A program made the translations under genes and the position numbers. The notes beneath the pieces were generated by a model, which did not search any database, had not been told where the DNA came from, and worked only from the letters and a program-made list of their open reading frames with translations. Shown piece after piece: positions 1 to 7,429 of a stretch of 22,820 nt of DNA. Origin of the DNA: Rhodanobacteraceae bacterium (lineage in GTDB: Bacteria; Pseudomonadota; Gammaproteobacteria; Xanthomonadales; SZUA-5). How positions within the stretch are numbered: the first letter of the stretch is position 1; each line of letters begins with the position of its first letter. The DNA lies in the NCBI GenBank assembly GCA_016717705.1, contig JADKFD010000068.1, forward strand, positions 1 to 22,820, written 5' to 3'.

Positions 1-2
1 CC

Positions 3-140
3 CGCCGCGGTGCCCGGAAGGGCATCGTCGACATGAACGACGTCATCGAGGAATTGAACCGCCGCTACGGTACCGCCGTCGAGCGCCGGACGATGACGGT
101 GACCAACCCGGCCGGCTTGAGCCTGTCAGATTCACACTGA
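3..140 (+). CDS. C-terminal tail of an unidentified protein (5' end outside window)
   Basis: An open frame runs from the left edge to a TGA at 138-140 and gives about 45 residues containing GIVDMNDVIEELNRRYG. Almost every third codon position is G or C until the last few codons, which is the coding signature of the neighbouring genes, so this is probably a real gene end. The ATG at 33 has no ribosome binding site and lies inside the frame, so the true start is expected upstream of the window. I do not recognise the family. The ELNRRYG stretch recalls the end of UmuC-type polymerases, but the following residues do not fit. Confidence 0.4.
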   Translation, partial: RRGARKGIVDMNDVIEELNRRYGTAVERRTMTVTNPAGLSLSDSH

Positions 141-268
141 TTCGGCGCCCCATGAGCTCGCCTACATCGGGCGAATTCTGAGCCGCAAGATCGGCGTCTA
201 GGGCGACGCCACGACGGGCGTGTCGACAACACCCACGCGAAACATCTTCATGGTCTCGATCAGACGAC

Positions 269-316
269 CGAAACCGGGCCAAGAACGCAGTTTCCGGCAT
301 CCTGACCCCGGTTTCG
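269..316. repeat. 10-bp inverted repeat with 28-nt loop
   Basis: CGAAACCGGG at 269-278 is exactly complementary to CCCGGTTTCG at 307-316. It lies between the gene tail ending at 140 and the peptidase start at 383. No T-run follows, so it is not a classical terminator. It could be a transcription end for the upstream gene or a regulatory structure for the peptidase. The rest of 141-382 shows nothing I can assign. Confidence 0.35.
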
Positions 317-382
317 CCCGTTTCGCAGCCCGACTATTGTGCTTTCATCGAACGCAATCCAATGCGCGCTGGGAAGGTGAAC

Positions 383-1882
383 ATGGCTACGTTGCTGACC
401 TCATTTCGACCCGCTGCGCTGATGCTGATCGCCTCGTCTTTGGGCGGGCGCGAGTGCGGCCGCCGAGCCGGATCTGGCCGCGATCCGCGCCGAGGTCGGC
501 AAGCAGCATGCGGGCAACATCGAACGCCTGCAGTCGTGGATTGCGCTGCCGGCGATTGCGGCCGAAGGCCTGAACTCCCGCGAGGGGGTGGAGCAGATGG
601 CGCAACTGGCGCGCGATGCGGGCTTCCAGAAAGTCGAGATCATTGAAACCGACGGCAAGCCCGGCGTGTTCGCGACGCTCGACGCCGGCGCCAGCAAGAC
701 CGTCGGCCTCTACTTCATGTACGACGTGAAGCAGTACGACCCGAGCGAATGGACCTCGCCGCCGCTGGCCGCCAAGATCGTCGACAAGCCGGGCGTCGGC
801 AAGGTGATCATGGGGCGCGGCGCAGTCAATCAGAAGGGCCCGCAGTCGGCGCTGCTGGCGGCCCTGCACGCGATCCGCGGCAGCGGGCAGAAGCTGCCGG
901 TGAATCTCGTGCTGGTCGCCGAAGGCGAGGAGGAGATCGGCTCGCCGCATATTCGCAGCTTGCGCGCAAGCCGGAGGTCGCGGCAGCGCTGGCGAAGACC
1001 GTCGGCGTATTCATGCCGTCGGCCTCGCAGGATCTGGATGGCAATGTCACCGTCACCCTCGGCGCCAAGGGCATCGTCGAACTCGAATTGATCGCCAGCG
1101 GCGAGAAATGGGGACGCGGTCCGGCCAAGGACATCCATTCGTCGTTCAAGGCGATGGTCGACAGCCCGGCCTGGCGGCTGGTGAAGGCGCTCGACACCCT
1201 GGTGTCCGATGACGGCAACACGATCACCATCGACGACTACCCGACGGCACCGCCGATCAGCGCCGAACACAAGGCGATGATCGCGACCGCCATGGCGCAG
1301 CGCGACGAGGCCAAGGCGAAGAAGCAGTTCGGCGTGCAACACTGGATCGACGATCTGTCCTGGGTCGCGGCCAACGAGCGCCTGGTGTCGCAGCCGACGG
1401 TCAACATCGAAGGGCTGGTTGGCGGCTACACCGGCCCGGGCGGCAAGACGGTGCTGCCGCATCGCGCCGTCGCCAAGATCGACATGCGACTGGTGCCCGG
1501 CATGAGCAAGGACGCGGCGGTCGCCGCGCTCAAGGCGCATCTGGTCAAGCGCGGCTACGGCGACATCGAAGTCAAGGTCAGCGGCGGCTACAACCCGACC
1601 AGCACCAGCGCCGATGCGCCGCTGATCCAGGCGCAGATTGCCGTGCTCAAGCGCAACGGTCTCGAACCCCTGCTGTGGCCACGCAATGCCGGCTCTTATC
1701 CTGGCTTCGTGTTCACCGAAGCACCGCTCAGCCTGGCCTCCGGCCACTTCGGCCTCGGCCACGGCAGCGGCGCCCATGCCCCCGACGAGTACTACCTGAT
1801 CGAAGCCGAAAACCCCAAGGTGCGCGGCTACGACGGCGCCGTCATGTCCTTCGTCGAGTATCTGTACGAACTCGGCAAGTAG
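383..1882 (+). CDS. exported M20-family metallopeptidase-like hydrolase (two frameshifts as read)
   Basis: ATG at 383 follows a good Shine-Dalgarno site (GGGAAGG, 370-376). The start encodes a signal peptide (MATLLTSFRPAALMLIASSL, then AGASAAA after a frame change), predicting export. Homology is spread over three frames. One extra base (or two missing) lies within about 441-450, and one base is missing near 962, where LARKPEVAAALAK resumes. With both corrected, the protein is a full M20/M25/M40-type hydrolase of about 500 residues. It has a FMYDVKQYDP segment where M20 enzymes have GHxDV, GAVNQKGP for GxxDxKG, EGEEEIGS carrying the catalytic Glu pair, and a C-terminal GSGAHAPDEY with the last His ligand. 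The first His and the bridging Asp are replaced (Met, Asn). M20 enzymes cleave amino-acid or peptide amide bonds; the substrate here is unknown. It precedes an amidohydrolase gene by 166 bp on the same strand, so the two may act together. Confidence 0.8.
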
Positions 1883-2048
1883 GCCGGTTGGCGCGCCGGT
1901 GGGAGAGACCTTGCATCGCGAGCCGTGGCTGGAAGCGCTCGACGCAAGGTCGCTCGCACGGATGCCCGATGTTTCGATGCGCGGCAAACCGCGCCCTGAC
2001 CCCGGTTGCCCCGGTTGCCGCCCGCGCCACCCAAAGAGGAACGCCCTG

Positions 2049-3788
2049 ATGAACCTCCGCGTCCTGCCCCTGCTGATCCTCAGTCTCACGGGCTGCGCAT
2101 CGCTCGCGCCCGAATCGAAAACCACGACGCCCCAGGCAGCGTCGACCACCGCCGCCCCGCCGGTCGAGCGCTTTGACCTGCTGATCCGCAATGGCGTGCT
2201 CTATGACGGCAGCGGCGCTGCGCCGCAGCGCATGGACATCGGCGTGCGTGGCGATCGCGTGGTCGCGTGGCTGGCGCCGGGGACGGCGGCGACGGCGACT
2301 GCGGAGGTCGATGCGCATGGGCACGCGGTCGCGCCGGGATTCATCAATGTGCTGAGCTGGGCGACGGAGTCGTTGATCGTCGACGGTCGCGGCATGAGCG
2401 ACAGCAAACAGGGCGTGACGCTGGAGATCTTTGGCGAAGGCTGGTCGATGGGGCCGTTGAATCCGACGATGAAGGCGCAGGCGCTGAAGGAACAGGGCGA
2501 TATCAAGTACCCGATCGAATGGACCACGCTGGGCGAGTACCTGGAATACCTTGAAAAGCGCGGGGTGACGCCGAACGTCGCCTCGTTCGTCGGTGCGACC
2601 ACGGTGCGCATGCACGAACTCGGCGAAGCCAATCGCGCGCCCACGGCAGAGGAACTGGCGCGCATGCAGGATCTGGTGCGCGCGGCGATGCGCGAGGGCG
2701 CGCTGGGCGTCGGCGCCTCGCTGATCTATGCACCTGCGTTCTACGCCAAACCCGACGAACTGATCGCTCTGTCGCAAGCCGCAGCCGAGTCTGGCGGCGG
2801 CTATGTCGCGCACATGCGCAGCGAAGGCAATCAATTCCTGGAAGCGCTCGATGAAACCATCGCGATCGCACGCGCGACCGGCCAGCGCGCCGAGGCCTAT
2901 CACCTGAAAGCCGGCGGCCAGCGCAACTGGCCGAAGATGGCGCAGGCGATCGCCAGGATCGAAGCGGCGCGCAGCGAAGGGCTGGCGGTCAGCGCGAACA
3001 TGTATGCCTACGCGGCCGGTGCAACAGGTCTGGACGCGTCGATGCCGCCGTGGGTGCAAGAAGGCGGCACCGATGCCTGGGTGGCGCGCCTGCGCGATCC
3101 GGCAACGCGCGCGCGGGTGCTGCGCGAGATGCGCACCCCCAGCGACGACTGGGAGAATCTGTACCTGCTCGCCGGTTCGCCGGAGCTGGTGAAGTTCATC
3201 GGATTCAAGACCGACGCGCTGAAGCCGCTGACCGGCAAGACCCTGGCCGAAGTCTCCAAGGCGCGCGGCACGACGCCGGAAGACACCATGATCGATCTGG
3301 TGATCGAAGACCATTCGCGGGTGGATACCGCCTACTTCCTGATGAGCGAGGACAACGTGCGCTCAGGCTTGCGCCAGCCATGGGTGAGCCTGGGGTCGGA
3401 TGCCGAATCAGCGGCGCCGGAGGGCGTGTTCCTGAAATCGAGCACACATCCGCGCGCCTACGGCAACGTCGCCCGCTTTCTTGGCAAGTACGTTCGCGAC
3501 GAGGGTCTGGTGCCGCTGGAAGATGCGATCCGGCGCCTGACCCGGCTGCCGGCGCAGAACTGGAAACTCAAGGACCGCGGCTGCCTGGATCCGGGCTGTT
3601 TCGCCGACGTGGTGATCTTCGATCCGGCGACGATCGCCGACCGCGCGACCTTTGATCAGCCGATGCAATACGCGGTCGGCGTCAGCGATGTCTGGGTCAA
3701 CGGCGTGCGCGTGCTGCGCGATGGCGAGCACACCGGCGCCAAGCCCGGCCGCGTGGTACGCGGGCCGGGTTGGGAGGCGGCAAAGTAG
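2049..3788 (+). CDS. D-aminoacylase-like amidohydrolase lipoprotein
   Basis: 579 residues. ATG 2049 is chosen because AAGAGGA (2034-2040) sits 8 nt upstream and the N-terminus is a lipoprotein signal (MNLRVLPLLILSLTGCAS, lipobox LTGC with Cys16). After a low-complexity TTTPQAASTTAAPP linker comes FDLLIRNGVLYDGSG, the typical N-terminal strand of N-acyl-D-amino-acid deacylases in the amidohydrolase superfamily. HMRSEG, YHLKAGG and LGSDAES match the family's two His ligands and late Asp. The usual HxH after APGF is absent (APGFINVLSWA), and the metal-bridging Cys region reads FGEGWSMGP, with Glu near the Cys position. Expected reaction: hydrolysis of an acyl group or amide from an amino-acid derivative at the cell envelope. 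Substrate specificity cannot be read from the sequence. It follows the M20-like gene and ends before a hairpin at 3800-3822. Confidence 0.85.
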   Translation: MNLRVLPLLILSLTGCASLAPESKTTTPQAASTTAAPPVERFDLLIRNGVLYDGSGAAPQRMDIGVRGDRVVAWLAPGTAATATAEVDAHGHAVAPGFINVLSWATESLIVDGRGMSDSKQGVTLEIFGEGWSMGPLNPTMKAQALKEQGDIKYPIEWTTLGEYLEYLEKRGVTPNVASFVGATTVRMHELGEANRAPTAEELARMQDLVRAAMREGALGVGASLIYAPAFYAKPDELIALSQAAAESGGGYVAHMRSEGNQFLEALDETIAIARATGQRAEAYHLKAGGQRNWPKMAQAIARIEAARSEGLAVSANMYAYAAGATGLDASMPPWVQEGGTDAWVARLRDPATRARVLREMRTPSDDWENLYLLAGSPELVKFIGFKTDALKPLTGKTLAEVSKARGTTPEDTMIDLVIEDHSRVDTAYFLMSEDNVRSGLRQPWVSLGSDAESAAPEGVFLKSSTHPRAYGNVARFLGKYVRDEGLVPLEDAIRRLTRLPAQNWKLKDRGCLDPGCFADVVIFDPATIADRATFDQPMQYAVGVSDVWVNGVRVLRDGEHTGAKPGRVVRGPGWEAAK

Positions 3789-3799
3789 AGAGGCGCTGA

Positions 3800-3822
3800 T
3801 GGGTTCGGACAGGCCGAACCCA
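3800..3822. terminator. 9-bp hairpin between convergent genes
   Basis: TGGGTTCGG and CCGAACCCA pair perfectly around a 5-nt loop (ACAGG), 12 bp after the amidohydrolase stop and upstream of the end of the convergent acidic-protein gene. There is no downstream T-run on either strand, so it is a plausible but unproven two-way transcription end. Confidence 0.4.
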
Positions 3823-3892
3823 CCAAAGACCGACAGCGCCGCCGTTGACAGCGTTCATGTCGCAGGTCGGCGCCGGCGTACCCGCAGGCGGA

Positions 3893-4601
3893 CTATTTCC
3901 GCGATCCGAACATGGGGGCGTAGCCGAAGTTGCCGAGCTCGCAACGCCCGGACATCTGGTCTCCCTGGATGGTCGAGTCGCACTTCCACCGCATCGGGAA
4001 AAGGGTGTGTGACATCCCAGGACCAGGACAGCTTGTCACCGGCAATTTCCACCGGAATGCTCTGTCCGGTCACCCCATCTCCCAAAATCTGGGTGACGAC
4101 CGCAGCACCGGATGATTTCTCGATCGCAACTTCTAGATTGATCACGATCCCCCACGGCGAGTTGATGGTCGCTGACCAGCGTTCGACATCGGCCTTGGGT
4201 TGGCCGGTCGCGGGCTCGGGCGCTGGCGTGGATGCGGCTGGTTCTTCCGCTGCGGCTGCCGCCGGCTCCGTTGCATCTGCGGGCTCGGATTCGTCGACAG
4301 ACTCCTCTTCTTCAGCGGGCTCCTCTTCCTCAGCGGGCTCCCCTTCTTCAGCGGGCTCCTCTTCGTCGGACACCGCTTCCTCGACCTCGGCACCATCCTC
4401 GGACTGCGCTTCGTCGGCACTCTCCGCCTCGTCCGCCTGCGCCTGGTCCGTGTCCTCTTCATCGCCCTCGTCTTGCAAGGCTGCGAGGGCCGGCGCAGTG
4501 CGCGCAAGCACAGAGACCACGAGTGCCTGCGCCGCGGAACTCGCCACCAGCAGCACGGCGAGCAAAGCAAGAACCTGAGCACGCATGATCGAGCGGGACA
4601 T
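3893..4601 (-). CDS. exported acidic protein with small C-terminal beta domain (one frameshift as read)
   Basis: Read from ATG at 4601 (minus), preceded by AGAAGGA about 6 nt upstream. The start is a signal peptide or membrane anchor (IMRAQVLALLAVLLVASS). It is followed by about 90 residues dominated by Glu, Asp, Ala and Pro, including PAEEEE-type hexapeptide repeats, and then a folded tail beginning near RWSATINSPWGIV. As read, the frame degenerates after DVTHPFP. Removing one T from the run read as A at 3999-4002 gives MRWKCDSTIQGDQMSG and LGNFGYAPMFGSRK, then a stop at 3893-3895, about 235 residues. That tail resembles small exported domains with a GDxMSG...FG...F.G.R ending that occur alone or after hydrolases; I infer this from memory of the motif. 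Function unknown. It is divergent from the RRM protein, which has the same signal-plus-acidic layout. Confidence 0.7.
4304..4357 (-). repeat. three 18-bp tandem repeats coding for an acidic hexapeptide
   Basis: Units at 4304-4321, 4322-4339 and 4340-4357 differ by one or two bases each (core CTTCAGCGGGCT). On the minus strand they encode repeating EEPAEE/GEPAEE units of the acidic exported protein. They keep the frame, so copy number can vary without breaking the gene. Confidence 0.75.
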
Positions 4602-4655
4602 ACGGATCCTTCTGCACTGCGATATCGTGAATGAACCCGCCGGGTAGTCGGGCGG

Positions 4656-4677
4656 GGAATATGGCTTGGGATATTCC
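4656..4677. promoter_or_regulatory. inverted repeat, possible operator in the divergent intergenic region
   Basis: GGAATAT (4656-4662) and ATATTCC (4671-4677) are perfect inverted copies 8 nt apart in the 386-bp region between the two divergent acidic-protein genes. The dimension suits a dimeric regulator. No regulator gene is adjacent, so this is only a candidate. The remainder of 4602-4987 shows one more inverted repeat (4835-4865) and a possible promoter (4873-4900). Confidence 0.3.
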
Positions 4678-4834
4678 GGTTTTCCGTGAAGCGCGGGCCG
4701 ATGTCGTCGACGGTGCCTGCGGCTGACCGTGGCCGTGCTCAAGGACGCTCCGCGCTTGAAACTGTACCGCAGCCGCGATCGATGCGGTTCGCTTCACTCA
4801 CGACATCCTACCGGGGCCAATAGGGCTGCCGAGG

Positions 4835-4865
4835 TTTCTGAACGAAATGGCAGATGCCTCAGAAA
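4835..4865. promoter_or_regulatory. inverted repeat just upstream of a candidate promoter
   Basis: TTTCTGA (4835-4841) is complementary to TCAGAAA (4859-4865) with a 17-nt spacer, immediately before the TTGACT element at 4873. The position would suit an activator or repressor site for the RRM-protein gene, but nothing else supports this. Confidence 0.25.
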
Positions 4866-4872
4866 ACCGATA

Positions 4873-4900
4873 TTGACTGCCCGGACGCCCGGCGCATGAT
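4873..4900 (+). promoter_or_regulatory. candidate sigma70-type promoter for the RRM-protein gene
   Basis: TTGACT at 4873-4878 is followed after 16 bp by CATGAT at 4895-4900 (5 of 6 and 4 of 6 matches to consensus). It lies about 88 bp before the ATG at 4988. Spacing is acceptable, but such matches arise by chance and no start site is known. Confidence 0.3.
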
Positions 4901-4987
4901 GAATCCGCGAGGAAAGATCCGGGCAGCGCGGGTCTGGCTTCGGCGGACATGTCCATGGTTCGACCGCAACACACAGGGGGAGATGTG

Positions 4988-5920
4988 ATGCTCAGGTTGA
5001 TGGCGGCATTGGCAGTTCTGTTGGCGTGCGGCATCGCGCCGGTGAGTCAGGCGCAGGAAGACTGCGACGAGGAAGCGCTTGCCGCGGGCGAATGCGGCGG
5101 AGAAGCCGACGATGCGGATGAAGCGAGCGTCGATGCCGACTCGGAGGGTCAGGTCGACGAGGAGATGGCGGACGCAGAATCACCGCCCGATGACGAAAAC
5201 GTCGAGCCGATGGCTGACGAGGAATCGGGCGACGAGGACGCCGCTGAGGACGACGACGCGGACATGAGCGATGCCGCCGAAGAGGACGAAACCGCTGGCG
5301 CAGACACCGCAGCGGCCGGCGCGGAAGAAGAGGAGAGCGACGACGATTTCGACGCCGAGATTGCTGCCGCGACCGATGATGACGATGGCGACGACGACGC
5401 CAGCTCGGATGCCGCCAGCGGCGACGATCTGCTGTCGACTCCGCCGCCGGGCGCTCCGGACGCGCCACGCCCGCCCCCAAGCGCTCCCTCCGTTCCCGCG
5501 ACGCAAACGCCGGCGCCGCCCGTGACCCAGACGCCAGCGTCGGCGCCCAGCGCCGGGACGCCCACCCCGGCCGCGCAGGCCAATTGCAGCGGCGGCGGCT
5601 ATCGCAAGCTGCCGGGGGGGCGCTGCGGGACGGCTCCGGCTCCGGCTCAGGCTCCCCCTGGCCCGGTGAACATCTACGTGGGCAATCTAAGCTGGACGAT
5701 GACCGAGGACGACCTCAAGAGTATGTTCGAGGTGCATGGAACGGTGAGTCAGGCCAAGATCGTCCGCGACCGAGCCAATGGCAACCGATCGAAGGGTTTC
5801 GGCTTCGTCTCGATGCCAGATCGCGCCGAGGCGGAAACCGCCATCAACTTTCTGAACGATACAGAGGTCCAGGGCAGGAGGATCGTCGTCAACGATTCAC
5901 AGCCGCGGTCTGGTCGCTGA
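4988..5920 (+). CDS. signal-peptide-bearing acidic protein with C-terminal RRM RNA-binding domain
   Basis: 310 residues. ATG 4988 is favoured over 4949 because GGGGGAG lies about 6 nt upstream and the next residues form an export signal (MLRLMAALAVLLACGIAPVS, then QAQ). Cleavage could be after SQA (signal peptidase I) or before Cys14 (LLAC, weak lipobox). Residues about 24-150 are almost only Asp, Glu, Ala and Ser. Residues 151-198 are a Pro/Ala/Thr linker, and 200-213 hold a small Cys pair. Residues about 227-303 are a complete RRM with RNP2 IYVGNL (229-234) and RNP1 KGFGFVSM (269-276), including the aromatic residues that stack on RNA bases. Bacterial RRM proteins are normally small and cytoplasmic, so export is unexpected. 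The acidic region may mask the basic RRM or mimic nucleic acid (inference). No partner gene is obvious apart from the divergent acidic protein. Confidence 0.85.
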   Translation: MLRLMAALAVLLACGIAPVSQAQEDCDEEALAAGECGGEADDADEASVDADSEGQVDEEMADAESPPDDENVEPMADEESGDEDAAEDDDADMSDAAEEDETAGADTAAAGAEEEESDDDFDAEIAAATDDDDGDDDASSDAASGDDLLSTPPPGAPDAPRPPPSAPSVPATQTPAPPVTQTPASAPSAGTPTPAAQANCSGGGYRKLPGGRCGTAPAPAQAPPGPVNIYVGNLSWTMTEDDLKSMFEVHGTVSQAKIVRDRANGNRSKGFGFVSMPDRAEAETAINFLNDTEVQGRRIVVNDSQPRSGR

Positions 5921-6000
5921 CGACCCGTGCCACCGGTTGGCCCGCGCGCCGGGTGCGAGATTGTTCATATCAATCCTCCGCGCCGATGGTGATGCGAAAA

Positions 6001-6070
6001 GCGTCCGGACAAGGTCCGGACCCACGACAGCGCGGCTCGCTTCAGGTGGGTTTGGACCTTGTCCAAACGC
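6001..6070. repeat. pair of inverted REP-like hairpins (family C)
   Basis: Two 25-bp units face each other: 6001-6025 and 6046-6070. Each contains its own 7-bp hairpin with a 3-nt loop: TCCGGAC-AAG-GTCCGGA (6004-6020) and TTTGGAC-CTT-GTCCAAA (6051-6067). The two units differ only at two bases on each side of the stem (CC/GG against TT/AA), so base pairing is kept. This is the layout of a bacterial interspersed mosaic element. No other copy is in the window. Confidence 0.6.
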
Positions 6071-6101
6071 GCTGACTGATCGGGTCACCCACGGGATGCA
6101 G

Positions 6102-6132
6102 GTCACGTTGCCCGCCTTGCGGGCTACGTGAC
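6102..6132 (-). repeat. REP-like hairpin, family B copy 1
   Basis: Outer stem GTCACGT (6102-6108) with ACGTGAC (6126-6132), a T-T mismatch, inner stem GCCCGC with GCGGGC and loop CTT. It is preceded by GCAG. Read on the minus strand it has the same form as the copies at 6149 and 21558. It lies in the leader of the RlmN-like gene. Confidence 0.65.
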
Positions 6133-6148
6133 ACCCAGGTCCGCTATT

Positions 6149-6187
6149 GTCACGTAGGCCGAGAAGCACGGCCAACGTGACCTACTT
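6149..6187 (+). repeat. REP-like hairpin, family B copy 2
   Basis: GTCACGT (6149-6155) pairs with ACGTGAC (6175-6181), with an A-A mismatch, inner stem GGCC/GGCC and a 9-nt loop, then the tail CTACTT. It faces copy 1 sixteen bases away and ends 11 bp before the RlmN-like start codon, so it would be in that gene's leader RNA. Confidence 0.65.
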
Positions 6188-6198
6188 CTCGGCAGCCC

Positions 6199-7239
6199 AT
6201 GCAAATCGACACCATCCGCCAACGCCTGCGCGAGTTCGGGGCCGGGCCGCTGCACGAGCAGACCGTGCTGCGGAACTGGACGCGCGCCTGGTCGCTGGAT
6301 ACCTGTCGCGGCGATCCTGCGCGCTACTTTCCTGAGGTCTTGCGTTTGGCGCTGCCGGCGCTGGCTGAAGAACTCGCCGGCCTGGCGCGCACGCAGTCCG
6401 AGCACCCGAGCGCCGATGGCTCGGTGCGCCTGCTGGTGGGGCTGCGGAGCGGACAGACGGTCGAGAGCGTGCTGCTGCCGCGCGACGGCGTGTGCGTGTC
6501 CTCGCAGGTGGGCTGCGCGGTCGGCTGCGTGTTCTGCATGACCGGCCGTGAGGGCCTGAAGCAGCAGGTCGGCAGCGCCGAGATCGTCGCCCAGGTAGTC
6601 CTGGCGCGACGCCAGCGCACGGTGCGCCGGGTGGTGTTCATGGGCATGGGTGAGCCGGCGCACAACCTCGACAATGTGATGGACGCCATCGACTTGCTCG
6701 GCACCGTCGGTGACATCGGCCACAAGAACCTGGTGTTCTCGACGGTCGGCGATCCGCGCGTGTTCGAACGGCTGCCGCGCGGCCCGGTGAAACCGGCGCT
6801 GGCGCTCTCATTGCACACCACATTCGCCGATTTGCGAACGACGCTGCTGCCGCGGGCGCCGCGCATCGACCCCAAGGACCTGGTCGAGGCCGGCGAGCAC
6901 TACGCGCGCGCGACCGGCTATCCGATCCAGTACCAGTGGACGCTGCTGGCCGGCATCAACGACAGCGACGAGGAACTCGCCGGGATCGTGGCGCTGCTGT
7001 CGGGCAAGTACGCGGTGATGAACTTCATCCCTTTCAATGCCGGCGAAGGCCTGCCGTTCCAGAGGCCGAGCCATGAACGCGCCCGGGCGATGGCGCGGCA
7101 TCTGCATCAGCGCGGCATCCTGAGCAAGCTGCGGCAATCGGCGGGGCAGGACGTGGACGGCGGCTGCGGGCAGTTGCGGGCGCGGGCGGTCGCGACGGGT
7201 ACCCCTGTCCTGACGCGGCAGCGCGCGCGCCTGTCGTAG
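6199..7239 (+). CDS. RlmN-family radical SAM RNA methyltransferase
   Basis: 346 residues. The radical SAM cluster motif CxxxCxxC is C106-C110-C113 (GCAVGCVFCMTG). C99 in GVCVSSQVGC and C323 in DVDGGCGQL correspond to the two further Cys residues of RlmN (C118 and C355 in E. coli), which carry the methyl group and resolve the protein-RNA adduct. FMGMGEP matches the SAM-binding GGE-type motif, and SLHTTFADLR and NFIPFN are family signatures. RlmN adds a methyl to C2 of A2503 in 23S rRNA and to A37 of some tRNAs. This protein is shorter than E. coli RlmN (384), mainly at the N-terminus, and has MTG where RlmN usually has STA, so it is more likely an RlmN-like paralogue than the housekeeping enzyme. 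ATG 6199 lacks a clear ribosome binding site and is preceded by hairpins. Confidence 0.85.
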   Translation: MQIDTIRQRLREFGAGPLHEQTVLRNWTRAWSLDTCRGDPARYFPEVLRLALPALAEELAGLARTQSEHPSADGSVRLLVGLRSGQTVESVLLPRDGVCVSSQVGCAVGCVFCMTGREGLKQQVGSAEIVAQVVLARRQRTVRRVVFMGMGEPAHNLDNVMDAIDLLGTVGDIGHKNLVFSTVGDPRVFERLPRGPVKPALALSLHTTFADLRTTLLPRAPRIDPKDLVEAGEHYARATGYPIQYQWTLLAGINDSDEELAGIVALLSGKYAVMNFIPFNAGEGLPFQRPSHERARAMARHLHQRGILSKLRQSAGQDVDGGCGQLRARAVATGTPVLTRQRARLS

Positions 7240-7429
7240 CGCGGCTCCGGTGCGACGGAGGTCCGCCGGTGCCAAACGGTTGCTCGCGTCGGCGGCTCTT
7301 GGTCCTCGGCAACAAGCACCGCTTGCGTCGCGGCCACGTCGCCGCAATCGCCGGCTGACCCATGACTCCCGACCCACCCGATCCGCCTCACCATTGGTTA
7401 CGATGTCCCTTTCTGCGCGGAGGACTGTG

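Noticed and set aside
3..140. C-terminus of UmuC
   Set aside because: Only a short ELNRRYG-like similarity; the residues after it do not follow the UmuC ending.
830..2191. Long minus-strand open frame opposite the M20 and amidohydrolase genes
   Set aside because: Shadow frame in GC-rich DNA; sequence is Arg/Gly/Ala-rich without domains, and the plus strand has clear protein families.
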